From an uncultured Alphaproteobacteria bacterium (GTDB lineage Bacteria > Pseudomonadota > Alphaproteobacteria > Micavibrionales > Micavibrionaceae): 64,000 nucleotides of DNA. A program made the translations under genes and the position numbers. The notes under the pieces were generated by a model. It saw only the letters and a program-made list of their open reading frames with translations, had not been told where the DNA came from and searched no databases. The DNA lies in contig CAMLJM010000005.1 of assembly GCA_946480475.1 (NCBI GenBank), forward strand, positions 1 through 64,000, given 5' to 3'. Position 1 is the first letter of the stretch; every line of letters starts with the position of its first letter. Below are positions 54,336 to 63,495 of the stretch, piece by piece.

Positions 54336-54899
54336 TTATTCGGCAGCCTCAGATGGTTCGATAAACGCCTTTAACGTACTCATTGAAAGATAATGTTCGG
54401 TAAAGAAAATATAGAACACCCCTATGACAATCGGGATTCCATAAGCCACCACAGCCTCACCCGCTTGCGTGCGCGCAAACCAGCTGCCCGGCTTCACATT
54501 CTTGAATGGCTTGTATCGTTTGATGGCGAGGGCCAGCAGCGCCAGTAACGCCCCACATATCGTTACAATCAACAGATACCACGCTATATGCTGCACACCC
54601 ATCCAAAAGGCATAAACAGTAATCAGCTTTGAATCGCCCGCACCCATCGTGCGCGCTATCGTCATCAGGAATGTCACGACGAATGCGATACCACCCGCCC
54701 ACAGGTGCGAAGAAATAATCTGGAAAGGTTCAGGATTTTTACCCAGATGCGTCGCGATAAAAGCGAAAACAAATGCCAGCAGAATGCCCAAGGCATAAGA
54801 ATTCGGGATCACCATGCCGCGAAAATCCGATGCAGCACAAAGCAGGCCCAGCCCGAGGGCGACCAGCACAGCGCAAAGGAATACAATCAGGAACAGCAT
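54336..54899 (-). CDS. cpaA: Prepilin peptidase CpaA/TadV
   Basis: 187 aa, a short A24 aspartyl protease without the N-methylating domain. Six hydrophobic segments are seen. The catalytic Asp residues are in CAASDFRGMVIPNSYAL (about 22-38) and in the GxGD motif of MGAGDSKLIT (about 89-98). It matures the Flp pilin and TadE/G pseudopilins. The Flp gene lies 128 bases upstream on the same strand. Confidence 0.92.
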   Translation of the reverse strand: MLFLIVFLCAVLVALGLGLLCAASDFRGMVIPNSYALGILLAFVFAFIATHLGKNPEPFQIISSHLWAGGIAFVVTFLMTIARTMGAGDSKLITVYAFWMGVQHIAWYLLIVTICGALLALLALAIKRYKPFKNVKPGSWFARTQAGEAVVAYGIPIVIGVFYIFFTEHYLSMSTLKAFIEPSEAAE

Positions 54900-55027
54900 G
54901 ATATCAATGAGAACTAAAAGAATGCGGAAGAAACCGCGAAAGGATTTTTCATTCTACCGCGTTTACGGTGGTAAAGCAAAAGCCGCCCAACATCACGCCA
55001 GGCGGCTTTGCTAAACGATAGTGCGGA

Positions 55028-55237
55028 TTAGTTCGATACAGCGTCCACGTTGCTAGCAGCGGTGCTGAGTGCCGTAGAAATCGAACCGAACATCGCAGAC
55101 AGGCTGCCACCGGCCAGGAAAACGGCCGCCATAATGGCCAGCGAAATACCACCAGCGATCAGGCCGTATTCAATAGCCGTAGCGCCTTCTTCACTGTGAA
55201 TGTATGCCTGCACGCGTGCAATAATTTTGGTCAACAT
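55028..55237 (-). CDS. flp: Flp/Fap-type pilin
   Basis: 69 aa from ATG 55237, chosen for AAGGAGA upstream and the short leader expected; a longer in-frame start at 55306 is rejected. The cleavage site is in SEEGATAIEYGLIAGG: cut after Gly, giving Ala1 and Glu5 of the mature pilin. A hydrophobic helix and Ser/Ala-rich tail follow. It is the major subunit of the Tad pilus and has its own upstream region of about 230 bases. Confidence 0.95.
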   Translation of the reverse strand: MLTKIIARVQAYIHSEEGATAIEYGLIAGGISLAIMAAVFLAGGSLSAMFGSISTALSTAASNVDAVSN

Positions 55238-55466
55238 AGTCAAGTCTCCTTCTAGAAGTTTCCAGCAAATTTTATTATTGAGGGTTTCCCACATTCCACA
55301 GAACATGAAATGCCTAACCGCATGATTCTATCTTATCTGTATAATTTTTAAAGGGGGGTTAAGAAACCGGTTTTTGACAGTGAATAGAACCATTTATCGT
55401 TTCGAAATTAGGCCGAATTTTAGGTAATATTTGCCATATTCGACAGGTTTCCCCCTCCTCAAACCC

Positions 55467-57038
55467 TTATTGTTTCAAGTGCAGGTTTGCAAGCGCACCG
55501 CTAATGCGTTCAAATACCGTCACCAGCTGGGCCTGCGAGGGCGCATCAAAATAATGATCGGAATCTGTCGCACACTGGCGATAAATATCCTTCGTCTCCT
55601 CAGAAATATCTGATGTGGCATGGTCGAAAGTGATGGTGTAGACAATGACGTTGCGCGGATCATCTTTCAGCCATTCACAAATCTCTAAAAGCCGCTCATT
55701 CATCTCAGCGACGTTGTTGACCGTTGTAGAACGTGAAGAACTCCAGTAGCCGGAATAAATACCTGAAGGCGACATTTCACCGTCCGTCATCAGAACAATG
55801 GCTTTATTCCACTCTTCATCCCCCCACTCGGAACCTTCAATAAACGGCTCGTCTGGTGATAACACACGCGCACCCCACGCCATGCCGATATTAGAATATG
55901 TTGAACCGCCATAGTTCATGCTTGCAATAGTGGAATTCAGATCGGTTTCACTGCTGGTTAGCGGGCGTACGTTAGCAAACGGGCAGCTTTCATTCGGGGT
56001 ACTACGCCAGCAATAGCAATACGTTTTATTGCAATTGCCGCCCGTGCCAGTACAGGAACTGCAGCGCGAATTGCTGTAACCAGAGAAATCATCACACTCC
56101 TGACCAGATGAAATCACGCGGCCTGACATATAAATATCCCATGGCCCGGCATAATCATCAATAACCGTATCATCCGGATAAGGATCATTTGTAGTGCTAC
56201 TAGGAGCCCAACCGTGACCGCGACAGTCAGTTGAGCTAGTGCACAAACCTGTTCCGCTGGTTGTCCAGAGTTGACCCTTACTATTCGCCACATGTGTTGC
56301 TGTATCGCTATAATTAGTATCTTTATGCTCAACTACACAACCATACCAGTTGCTGCTGGAACTCTGACTTGTTGTATAACTAACGCCAGACGGCAGCGTC
56401 ACAAAGGGCGTACCATAGCCAGCCGTACCGTCAGGATACTGTCCTAGACCATAACGCCCCACCCGTACGGAGGCCGCATAAGGCACAATGCCGATCTTGA
56501 TATCATCCGGTTCCGCTACACGGTCGAACAAGATTGTTACGAAGTTCGTAGCCGCTGTCCTCACTGCACTCATATTAGACGAACCCAAAGAACCTGTGTT
56601 ATCCAACACCAACACCACTTCCAGCCCCTTGATCTCACGCGCCACAACCACTGAACTGGCCACGTTAATAGTCTGATAGCCCATAATGCGCATGAAAGTT
56701 GTAGGAAATGTCGCTGTCGCGACCACGCGCACTTCGCTTTGCGTGACAGTCACCTGGATGTCATCTTCATTCAGAATACCGATTTTCTCGGACGGGTAGT
56801 TAGCCATCAGAAATTCACGCACACGCGTCTCAATGACATCATCTTCTTGTGAAGTCGCCGCCGCCGCCAGTGCCGACGCATCAATGGCGCCATGCAGACG
56901 CTGACGCACAAGGTAAGCCTGGGATACATCCATTGCCAGCCCTACACCGGCAATCAGCATCGGTGCCATAAGACCGAAAGCAATGGCTATTGTGCCTTCA
57001 GCGGAAAGAACAAAATACTGGATGATTTTCTTTAACAT
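55467..57038 (-). CDS. tadG: TadG-like pilus protein with a von Willebrand A domain
   Basis: 523 aa. The pseudopilin-type N-terminus SAEGTIAIAFGLMAPMLIAGVGLAMDVSQAYLVRQRLHGAIDASALAAAAT is followed by a vWA domain with the MIDAS motif VLVLDNTGSLGSS (about 145-157) and VLMTDGEMSPSG near the end. Between them (about 225-345) sits a Cys-rich stretch, with about twelve Cys (for example CSSCTGTGGNC and TYCYCW), that is longer than in ordinary TadG. It is probably a minor surface-exposed pilus or adhesin component. Confidence 0.92.
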   Translation of the reverse strand: MLKKIIQYFVLSAEGTIAIAFGLMAPMLIAGVGLAMDVSQAYLVRQRLHGAIDASALAAAATSQEDDVIETRVREFLMANYPSEKIGILNEDDIQVTVTQSEVRVVATATFPTTFMRIMGYQTINVASSVVVAREIKGLEVVLVLDNTGSLGSSNMSAVRTAATNFVTILFDRVAEPDDIKIGIVPYAASVRVGRYGLGQYPDGTAGYGTPFVTLPSGVSYTTSQSSSSNWYGCVVEHKDTNYSDTATHVANSKGQLWTTSGTGLCTSSTDCRGHGWAPSSTTNDPYPDDTVIDDYAGPWDIYMSGRVISSGQECDDFSGYSNSRCSSCTGTGGNCNKTYCYCWRSTPNESCPFANVRPLTSSETDLNSTIASMNYGGSTYSNIGMAWGARVLSPDEPFIEGSEWGDEEWNKAIVLMTDGEMSPSGIYSGYWSSSRSTTVNNVAEMNERLLEICEWLKDDPRNVIVYTITFDHATSDISEETKDIYRQCATDSDHYFDAPSQAQLVTVFERISGALANLHLKQ

Positions 57039-57044
57039 GATAGT

Positions 57045-57632
57045 TCAGCTTTCGTTACGACCCACGACAGGGTTCTTACGACCACGGGCGAATGTGTATT
57101 CAATCATATTTAAGGAACCCACAAAGCGCGTACCAAACAAGGGGCGATAAGGGTAACGCACATAAACAGCAAACAATCCATCATGAATAAGGACCAGGGG
57201 CGTTACGTTCTCTATGATATCGGCCTCGTCCAGCTCCTGCCCGTCCATATTATCCGTTTCACGCCATACAACTTCAGGAACGGCATCATCGGGGTCGCTG
57301 GTGCTATCTTCAGGTTCGAAACTTATACTGACAATATCAAATCCGACATCATCCGGATTAAAGGGGTTCAACGCCAGACGTCCCGCACGCTTCGCTTCTT
57401 CCAGCTGTTCGTCCGTTACTTCCTCGGTGCGGGTCAGCAGATCTGACACAATCTGCGAGGCCATAATGACTTTCTGGTTTGCCATGATGCCATTACCCAG
57501 CTCTATAGTAGCCAACAGCAACATAATCAGTATGGGGAAAACAAGAGCAAATTCAGTCGCCGCCAGACCTCTTTGGTCGTGCGCCCAGTCTCGAACGAAT
57601 TGATTAAACGCCTTAAATAACATCATCGTCAA
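57045..57632 (-). CDS. tadE: TadE-like pseudopilin
   Basis: 195 aa. N-terminal DQRGLAATEFALVFPILIMLLLATIELGNGIMANQKV is the TadE signature (cleavage after Gly, Glu at +5). The rest is a periplasmic domain with FEPEDSTSDPDDAVPEVVW and a C-terminal basic RGRKNPVVGRNES. Overlapping genes: its start lies 20 bases inside the next TadE-like gene, and it ends 6 bases before tadG. Prepilin peptidase is expected to mature it. Confidence 0.9.
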   Translation of the reverse strand: MTMMLFKAFNQFVRDWAHDQRGLAATEFALVFPILIMLLLATIELGNGIMANQKVIMASQIVSDLLTRTEEVTDEQLEEAKRAGRLALNPFNPDDVGFDIVSISFEPEDSTSDPDDAVPEVVWRETDNMDGQELDEADIIENVTPLVLIHDGLFAVYVRYPYRPLFGTRFVGSLNMIEYTFARGRKNPVVGRNES

Positions 57633-58200
57633 TCAGATACGGTTCAGTTTGGAATACGAATGTCGCGGTCATCAATTTACGGTTGCCAGGTGAATCAGAA
57701 AGAATAGCACCCATGAGGGGTGTCAGCATCGGATGGTAATAAAGAACGTTCACCATCACAACATCTTCGGCATCACCAAACTCCAAGGAATCATCGGCCA
57801 AATTACCGTCATCATCAACTTGGGCCGTTGTATTCGCTTCCGAGAAGGCATCCAGCACTTCAACGGTAAACTGTATGGCATTGCAATCTACCAGCTTGAT
57901 CGGAATGTGATTGCATATCTGCTCGCGGAAAAAGGACTCGGCTTCATCAGGATCTGAAATCACTTGCACTTGGCCGGTACGTACCGCACGCACAGCATCC
58001 TGTGTCGCGCCCAGCATCACGGAATTGGCGGTAAACATAACGGCAATCTCAAGAATAGCCACAACCAGCATAACAAACGGCACGGCAACCAATGCGAATT
58101 CAATCGCCGTGGTACCGTCACCCTGATGCAGAAACCTGCTTAACTTATGTCTGATGAAACCCATAAACCCAAGCCCGCCGCTAACAGCGGCTCTTTCCAC
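57613..58200 (-). CDS. TadE-like pseudopilin (second copy)
   Basis: 195 aa. The N-terminal hydrophobic helix DGTTAIEFALVAVPFVMLVVAILEIAVMFTANSVMLGATQDAVRAVRTG is the TadE pattern. A distinct periplasmic part follows, with two Cys (QICNHIPIKLVDCNAI) likely bonded. An upstream ATG a little inside (LSRFLHQGDGTT) is possible. It forms a pair with the next TadE gene and they overlap by 20 bases. Confidence 0.88.
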   Translation of the reverse strand: MERAAVSGGLGFMGFIRHKLSRFLHQGDGTTAIEFALVAVPFVMLVVAILEIAVMFTANSVMLGATQDAVRAVRTGQVQVISDPDEAESFFREQICNHIPIKLVDCNAIQFTVEVLDAFSEANTTAQVDDDGNLADDSLEFGDAEDVVMVNVLYYHPMLTPLMGAILSDSPGNRKLMTATFVFQTEPYLIDDDVI

Positions 58201-58297
58201 TCTCTTAACGATTATATAACCACACCTATTAAGGAAGCTTTGAACAACCAGAAAATTTTAGACAATTACAATGAGTTAAGTAACGATAGCCCCCGGA

Positions 58298-58822
58298 TTA
58301 CGCCTTAGCATTCTTGCTCTCCAAACGACCTTCATCAATAGGAAAACCTTCAGAATCAAGGGCCATTTCGCCCGTAACTTCACGCCCCCAGCGTTCAATC
58401 ATCTCTTCCTGACGGGTCTTGATCGCTTTCAACCTCACTGAAGAACGCTGAATCATGATAGTGGCCACTATGCCAGACAAGGCCCAGTCGATCATGTAAC
58501 CAAGGCCCGCAGCCGAATACATAACAATAATCGTATAGGGATTGGTAATAAGTCCAACGGCATATTCGGTTGTATGTCCGCCTTTGATCCACAAATCCAG
58601 CAGAAACGGCATACAACCGCATAGATTGATGGAACCCACCGTAATAGCGCGCGCGCCCCCCTTACGATCCACCAGGGCCGCGACGATGGTGGGTAACATG
58701 CCGAATAAAATCAATATGGTGGTCGGCATCAGCAGGATAGCCGCCAGTAAAACAACCACCAGCAGGATTTGCAGACCCCAGCCGCGACTGCTTGCCTTTG
58801 CCTTTTTAGCTTTCTTAGCCAT
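58298..58822 (-). CDS. Small membrane protein paired with the pseudokinase
   Basis: 174 aa. The start is basic (MAKKAKKAKASSRG), then come about four hydrophobic segments (17-48, 58-80, 93-112, 118-135) and a charged C-terminal tail (KAIKTRQEEMIERWGREVTGEMALDSEGFPIDEGRLES). No family is recognised. Its ATG overlaps the stop of the pseudokinase (TAATG), so they are coupled. It lies 97 bases upstream of the TadE pair, in the same direction. Confidence 0.7.
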   Translation of the reverse strand: MAKKAKKAKASSRGWGLQILLVVVLLAAILLMPTTILILFGMLPTIVAALVDRKGGARAITVGSINLCGCMPFLLDLWIKGGHTTEYAVGLITNPYTIIVMYSAAGLGYMIDWALSGIVATIMIQRSSVRLKAIKTRQEEMIERWGREVTGEMALDSEGFPIDEGRLESKNAKA

Positions 58823-60960
58823 TACAAAAGCCCACCCTGCGTCAGGTAAATGAACACAAAGACAATGATAACAATACCACCAACAAGGGCGGAAATAATC
58901 GCCGCATATTCACGGCCCACTTCTTTGGCAAAGCTATCCGGTTTCGCAAGCTTGTCGTCCAGTTCCTGCGCTTCATTACGCAACTTACTGTAATCAATCA
59001 TCGCCTGACGGAAATCCAGGAAATCTTTCTGCTTCATCTCCATATTATCGACAAGAGCGATCATTTTGCCGATATCGCCCGCTTCGCATAATTTGGTCAC
59101 GCGTTCTTTCAGCTTCTGACGTAAGAGACGATCATGAATGCGCTCGTAATAACTATCCAGAATAGAAGCGATCCATTTGCAAACGCCGGGAAAAGCTTCC
59201 ATCTTCGCACGCTGCTGAATAGTCGCCAGCACTTTGATGTTGCCAATCACCCGCTTATGCAATTCTGTTGCATTCAGGTCTGCCAAATACGGGTCAATGA
59301 CTTTACGGTCCCTCACCGACAGGAAACTTGCTATATGGCGATCTATAAACAATTCAGGCCTGTTCGGCATAGATGAAATTTTCTCAAACGCTCTCAGCAT
59401 ATCCTCAGGCGTGCGCACATAGAACTCTCGTAAGCGGTCGCTCAGACAAGGTGCATCAGGGGCCAGAAAGTAAACGCAACGCTCGACCCCGTAGATGATA
59501 TTTTGCTGCCGCATAAAACCGCGGCAACTGTCAAACTTGGTCACAGTGGCGCCCACGTCATAACGCAAATCATACTGAGCGTTCAGCCAGTACATCACCA
59601 TCTGCTGGTTAATAATTTCGACGTAAGGATTAAGGTCTTTCTTGAAATAAACAGCCTCCACCATAGCATTGGGGAAGCCTTCAGGTGTTACCCGTATGCC
59701 TCTGAATCGGATAGGCGCATCGGGATCTAGCGCGATAGATACGCGAGACGCAAGACGTTCGGGATATCCCGGGCCACGGCCCTTTTCATGCTCGATTTCA
59801 ACCGCTTGCTCGAAACGATTTTTAACCAGATTATCTTCCAGAGAGCGTTGCACCCACTGCTCCAGATCGCCGCCATCAATCAGTTGCACCGCTTCCGAAG
59901 GATTCTTATCAAGATCCATCGCCAGCATGGAAGGACGGCTATAGCGTTCACCATTAAATTGTATTTGCCGGGCCGCTTTCAATTTTTTGGACACTTGTTT
60001 GGGCGACAAACGCTGGCCATCCAGCCACAGCATCATATCATCCAGAGTCCAGCGCTGACCTCTGTCATCGTATAAAAGGCCCCGCAGGAGTTCAAGAATG
60101 GCGCCGGTAAATCGTTCCTTACCGGTCAGGGCTGCGTAGCTACCCTGCTCGATCTTCTCACGAATAATATCCTCATCGCTCATGCCCTCCATAGGGTCGC
60201 GCGTACGCAGCAATATGGTAAGGGTAACGCCTAACGCATACATATCGTCTTCAAATGTACCCAATCCTTTACCTAAAGGATCACATTGTGCGCGCTCGAT
60301 AGGTTCAAAAAGCGCAGGCTGCGCATATGAAGGCGGAACAGCAACACAGTCGCCCAGAATGATTTTCTCAATATTTCGTGAGCCGCCATCAAACATATTC
60401 ATCGGATTGATATTACCGTGAATGGTATCGCGATCGCGTAAATCAAGAAGGACATTCGCAATAGGTTTGATGACGGCAGCCAAAGCCTTTTCATTCTTCC
60501 AGCCAAGACCATGACCCACATGGGTGCGCAGCAAAGGCTGGCCCAGATTGTTCTCATAAATGAAAATATAACGCTCTGACTTGGCAGGGGGCCAATATGC
60601 AACGCCATAATGGACGATGCGCACAAAATTCGGATTGGCGATATTAGAGAAAGTTTCCGCAGTTTTAATACGCGGGATCAACCAGGGCTCACAGATCAAC
60701 GCATACAAGGTCGCTGATCCTGTATGACCCAGCGGACGCGCGGCAAATGCCATCACGGGACCTTGATCCAGATGCTTTAACCGCTGCTGCGGCAGAATCT
60801 CAAAAGACCCCAGACGCACCTGAACGTCCGCAACAGGTGGCGGTGACATGGGCGTAGGAGTGCTGGCAGCAGCTGCGTCAGCCACTGCGGATTCAGGTTG
60901 CTCAGCCGGGAGATTGTCCGGACTCATACGGGTACTGCTCGCGCGCGTTAGGAAAGACAA
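58822..60960 (-). CDS. Membrane-anchored predicted pseudokinase
   Basis: 712 aa. An Ala/Pro-rich N-terminus is followed at about 60-330 by a protein-kinase-like fold. The catalytic loop reads HGNINPMN (181-188) instead of HRDxKPxN, with the catalytic Asp replaced by Asn183. The DFG position reads GDCV (203-206), and no glycine-rich loop is seen. The usual αF pattern (EDDMYALGVTLTILL) is present. A ~330-residue helical region without known motif follows, then a C-terminal membrane helix (about 683-706). It is translationally coupled to the small membrane protein and lies upstream of the TadE genes. The kinase-fold call is by motif and needs a profile search. Confidence 0.7.
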   Translation of the reverse strand: MSFLTRASSTRMSPDNLPAEQPESAVADAAAASTPTPMSPPPVADVQVRLGSFEILPQQRLKHLDQGPVMAFAARPLGHTGSATLYALICEPWLIPRIKTAETFSNIANPNFVRIVHYGVAYWPPAKSERYIFIYENNLGQPLLRTHVGHGLGWKNEKALAAVIKPIANVLLDLRDRDTIHGNINPMNMFDGGSRNIEKIILGDCVAVPPSYAQPALFEPIERAQCDPLGKGLGTFEDDMYALGVTLTILLRTRDPMEGMSDEDIIREKIEQGSYAALTGKERFTGAILELLRGLLYDDRGQRWTLDDMMLWLDGQRLSPKQVSKKLKAARQIQFNGERYSRPSMLAMDLDKNPSEAVQLIDGGDLEQWVQRSLEDNLVKNRFEQAVEIEHEKGRGPGYPERLASRVSIALDPDAPIRFRGIRVTPEGFPNAMVEAVYFKKDLNPYVEIINQQMVMYWLNAQYDLRYDVGATVTKFDSCRGFMRQQNIIYGVERCVYFLAPDAPCLSDRLREFYVRTPEDMLRAFEKISSMPNRPELFIDRHIASFLSVRDRKVIDPYLADLNATELHKRVIGNIKVLATIQQRAKMEAFPGVCKWIASILDSYYERIHDRLLRQKLKERVTKLCEAGDIGKMIALVDNMEMKQKDFLDFRQAMIDYSKLRNEAQELDDKLAKPDSFAKEVGREYAAIISALVGGIVIIVFVFIYLTQGGLL

Positions 60961-61033
60961 AAAAGAGGGGCGTTCCGGAAAATCCAGAACGCCCCCATAT
61001 TGTAACCGCTTATGATCTTAAAGTAAAACCGCC

Positions 61034-62341
61034 TTAAGACGCCAGGAACGGGTCCTGCATCAGGATGGTATCTTCACGTTCCGGCGATGTGGAAAGCAAT
61101 GTCACCGGCGTTTCAATCAATTCTTCAATCCGGCGGACATATTTAACCGCCGCTGCTGGCAATTGCGCCCATGAACGTGCGCCACGGGTGCTCTCCTTCC
61201 AGCCTTCCAGTGTCTCATAGACAGGTTTGACCTCTGCCTGATGGATCTGTGATGCCGGGTAATGCTGAATGGTCTTGCCATTCAGTTCGTAACCCACGCA
61301 GACTTTCAACTCGTCCATACCATCCAGAACATCAAGCTTGGTGAGTGCGATACCATTAATGCCGCCCACCTTGCAGGCCTGGCGTACCAGCACCGCATCG
61401 AACCAGCCACAACGGCGCTTGCGGCCTGTAACTGTTCCAAATTCCTTACCACGCTGTCCAATACCCTCACCAATATCATCCATCAATTCGGTTGGGAATG
61501 GGCCTGTGCCGACACGCGTAGTGTAAGCCTTGGTAATGCCCAGCACATAATTCACGGAGCCCGGACCCACACCGGAACCGGAAGCCGCATTGGCCGATAC
61601 CGTGTTCGATGAGGTCACGTATGGATAGGTACCATGATCAACATCCAGCATAATGCCCTGCGCGCCTTCATACAGAACGCGCTCACCTTTGACGCGCGCC
61701 TGTTCCAGACGCTCCCAAACCACACCGGCATATTGCAGCACTTCACCATTCAGTTGCATCAGATCATCATAGACTTTGTTGGGGTCCATGGTTTCCGCGC
61801 CCAAGCCTTTGAGCAGCGCATTATGATGCAACATCAAACGCTCGATCTTATCTTTCAGCAATTCTGGATGCTGCAGGTCACAGACACGGATCGCACGACG
61901 CGCCACTTTATCTTCATACGCAGGGCCAATACCGCGGCCTGTCGTACCGATCTTGCTGCCAGCCTTGGCGCCTTCACGTGCGGCCTCCAAGGCCTTATCT
62001 GTCGCCTGGTGAACCGGCAGGATCAGCGTCGCATTCTCGGCCAACATCAGGTTTTGCGGATTGACATCCACACCTTTGGCACGCACAGCATCAATTTCTT
62101 TCAGCAAGTGCCAAGGATCAACGACGACACCGTTGCCGATGATCGAAAGCTTGCCACCGCGAACGATGCCCGAGGGTAACAGACTGAGTTTATATTCGAC
62201 CCCATCGATCACAAGCGTGTGGCCGGCATTATGCCCGCCCTGAAAACGAACAACGACATCAGCGCGGGAGGAGAGCCAGTCAACAATCTTGCCCTTCCCC
62301 TCATCGCCCCATTGAGAGCCGACAACGGCAACGTTAGCCAT
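61034..62341 (-). CDS. purA: Adenylosuccinate synthetase
   Basis: 435 aa. It joins Asp to IMP with GTP, in AMP synthesis. The N-terminal P-loop [16 protein letters not shown] (about 8-23), [49 protein letters not shown] and [13 protein letters not shown] are all conserved. AGGAA precedes the ATG. It is a single gene and not tied to the pilus locus. Confidence 0.98.
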   Translation of the reverse strand: MANVAVVGSQWGDEGKGKIVDWLSSRADVVVRFQGGHNAGHTLVIDGVEYKLSLLPSGIVRGGKLSIIGNGVVVDPWHLLKEIDAVRAKGVDVNPQNLMLAENATLILPVHQATDKALEAAREGAKAGSKIGTTGRGIGPAYEDKVARRAIRVCDLQHPELLKDKIERLMLHHNALLKGLGAETMDPNKVYDDLMQLNGEVLQYAGVVWERLEQARVKGERVLYEGAQGIMLDVDHGTYPYVTSSNTVSANAASGSGVGPGSVNYVLGITKAYTTRVGTGPFPTELMDDIGEGIGQRGKEFGTVTGRKRRCGWFDAVLVRQACKVGGINGIALTKLDVLDGMDELKVCVGYELNGKTIQHYPASQIHQAEVKPVYETLEGWKESTRGARSWAQLPAAAVKYVRRIEELIETPVTLLSTSPEREDTILMQDPFLAS

Positions 62342-62468
62342 ATTGGAAAATTCCTGTGTTAGGTTGATACGCGCAATTCTTACTCATTTAACCTTAAGAA
62401 ATCAAAGGAGAAATTCGTAAAATCTATAAATTATGGATTTTCTACCCTCTATAAGGTAGCTTCAACCT

Positions 62469-63473
62469 ATGGAACTGTATCCCGAGAACAAACCATTCGA
62501 TTCAGGCTATCTGCAGGTAGGCGATGGCCACGCTCTTTATTACGAACGTCAGGGAAACCCCAAAGGTAAACCTGCCATTTATTTACACGGTGGTCCTGGA
62601 GGTGGTTGCAGCTTCGGCGAATATCGTATGTTCAACCCCGATCACTTTAACGTACTGATGTTCGATCAGCGCGGCAGCGGCAAAAGCACACCTTACGCAA
62701 GCACACACGCAAACAATACGACAGCACTGATCAGCGACATTGAAAAATTCCGTAAGCATTGTGGTGTAAAATCATGGAGCATATGTGGCGGCTCATGGGG
62801 TTCAGCATTAGCCATGTTCTATGGTGAAAAACACCCGCAACGCGTCGAACGCATGCTCTTGCGTGGCATATTCTTCGCCGATCAAGAGGGGGGAAATCAC
62901 ATTACCGAAGGTCGCGCTCTTCTACGTCCGCTGGAAGATGCGTTATTCAAGGAATACAGCGACTTTATACCTGCTGATGAATTAAAGAAAGATGGCTTAC
63001 TGAAAGCCTATCACAAACGCGTCACCTCAGCTAATGAACCGCTTGCAATAGAGGCAGCCCGTCGCTTCTATGTCATGGATACAGCATTAGCTACCTATAG
63101 CCTCAGACAAGACTGGATTGATGAAGCCAATAAAGATCCTAAAAGCACCTTGGCGCTTTCAAGGCTTTGGTTCCATTTTGCAATGAACCACTTCAAACTA
63201 GAAAACAAAGATCACTTGCTGAATGCCATGAATAAACTAAAGGTACCGATTAATATTATCCATGGTACAGATGACCTGCTTTGCCCCGTAGTGAACGCCG
63301 AGACTTTGGCGGATTCCTGTCATTATGTAAGCCTTACAACACCTCTGAATTGCGGACACTCTCAAGCTGAGCCTGCGCTTGCAGCTGCCTTTATGGACAT
63401 CACCGAAAGATGGATGACAGAAGATAAAAAAACAAAGCCGGAAAACAACTTTAAACCCACAAGTCCGGCATAG
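62469..63473 (+). CDS. pip: Prolyl iminopeptidase
   Basis: 334 aa, the usual length for the S33 monomeric enzyme. It has HGGPGGGCS (about 40-48), FDQRGSGKSTP, ICGGSWGSALAM (catalytic Ser near 115), HGTDDLLCPV (Asp near 272) and NCGHSQAEPAL (His near 300). It releases N-terminal proline. It is a much closer match to the classic enzyme than the gene at 17848. Its start is 127 bases from purA in the other direction. Confidence 0.93.
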   Translation: MELYPENKPFDSGYLQVGDGHALYYERQGNPKGKPAIYLHGGPGGGCSFGEYRMFNPDHFNVLMFDQRGSGKSTPYASTHANNTTALISDIEKFRKHCGVKSWSICGGSWGSALAMFYGEKHPQRVERMLLRGIFFADQEGGNHITEGRALLRPLEDALFKEYSDFIPADELKKDGLLKAYHKRVTSANEPLAIEAARRFYVMDTALATYSLRQDWIDEANKDPKSTLALSRLWFHFAMNHFKLENKDHLLNAMNKLKVPINIIHGTDDLLCPVVNAETLADSCHYVSLTTPLNCGHSQAEPALAAAFMDITERWMTEDKKTKPENNFKPTSPA

Positions 63474-63495
63474 GCACCAAGATAATCACTAATAG

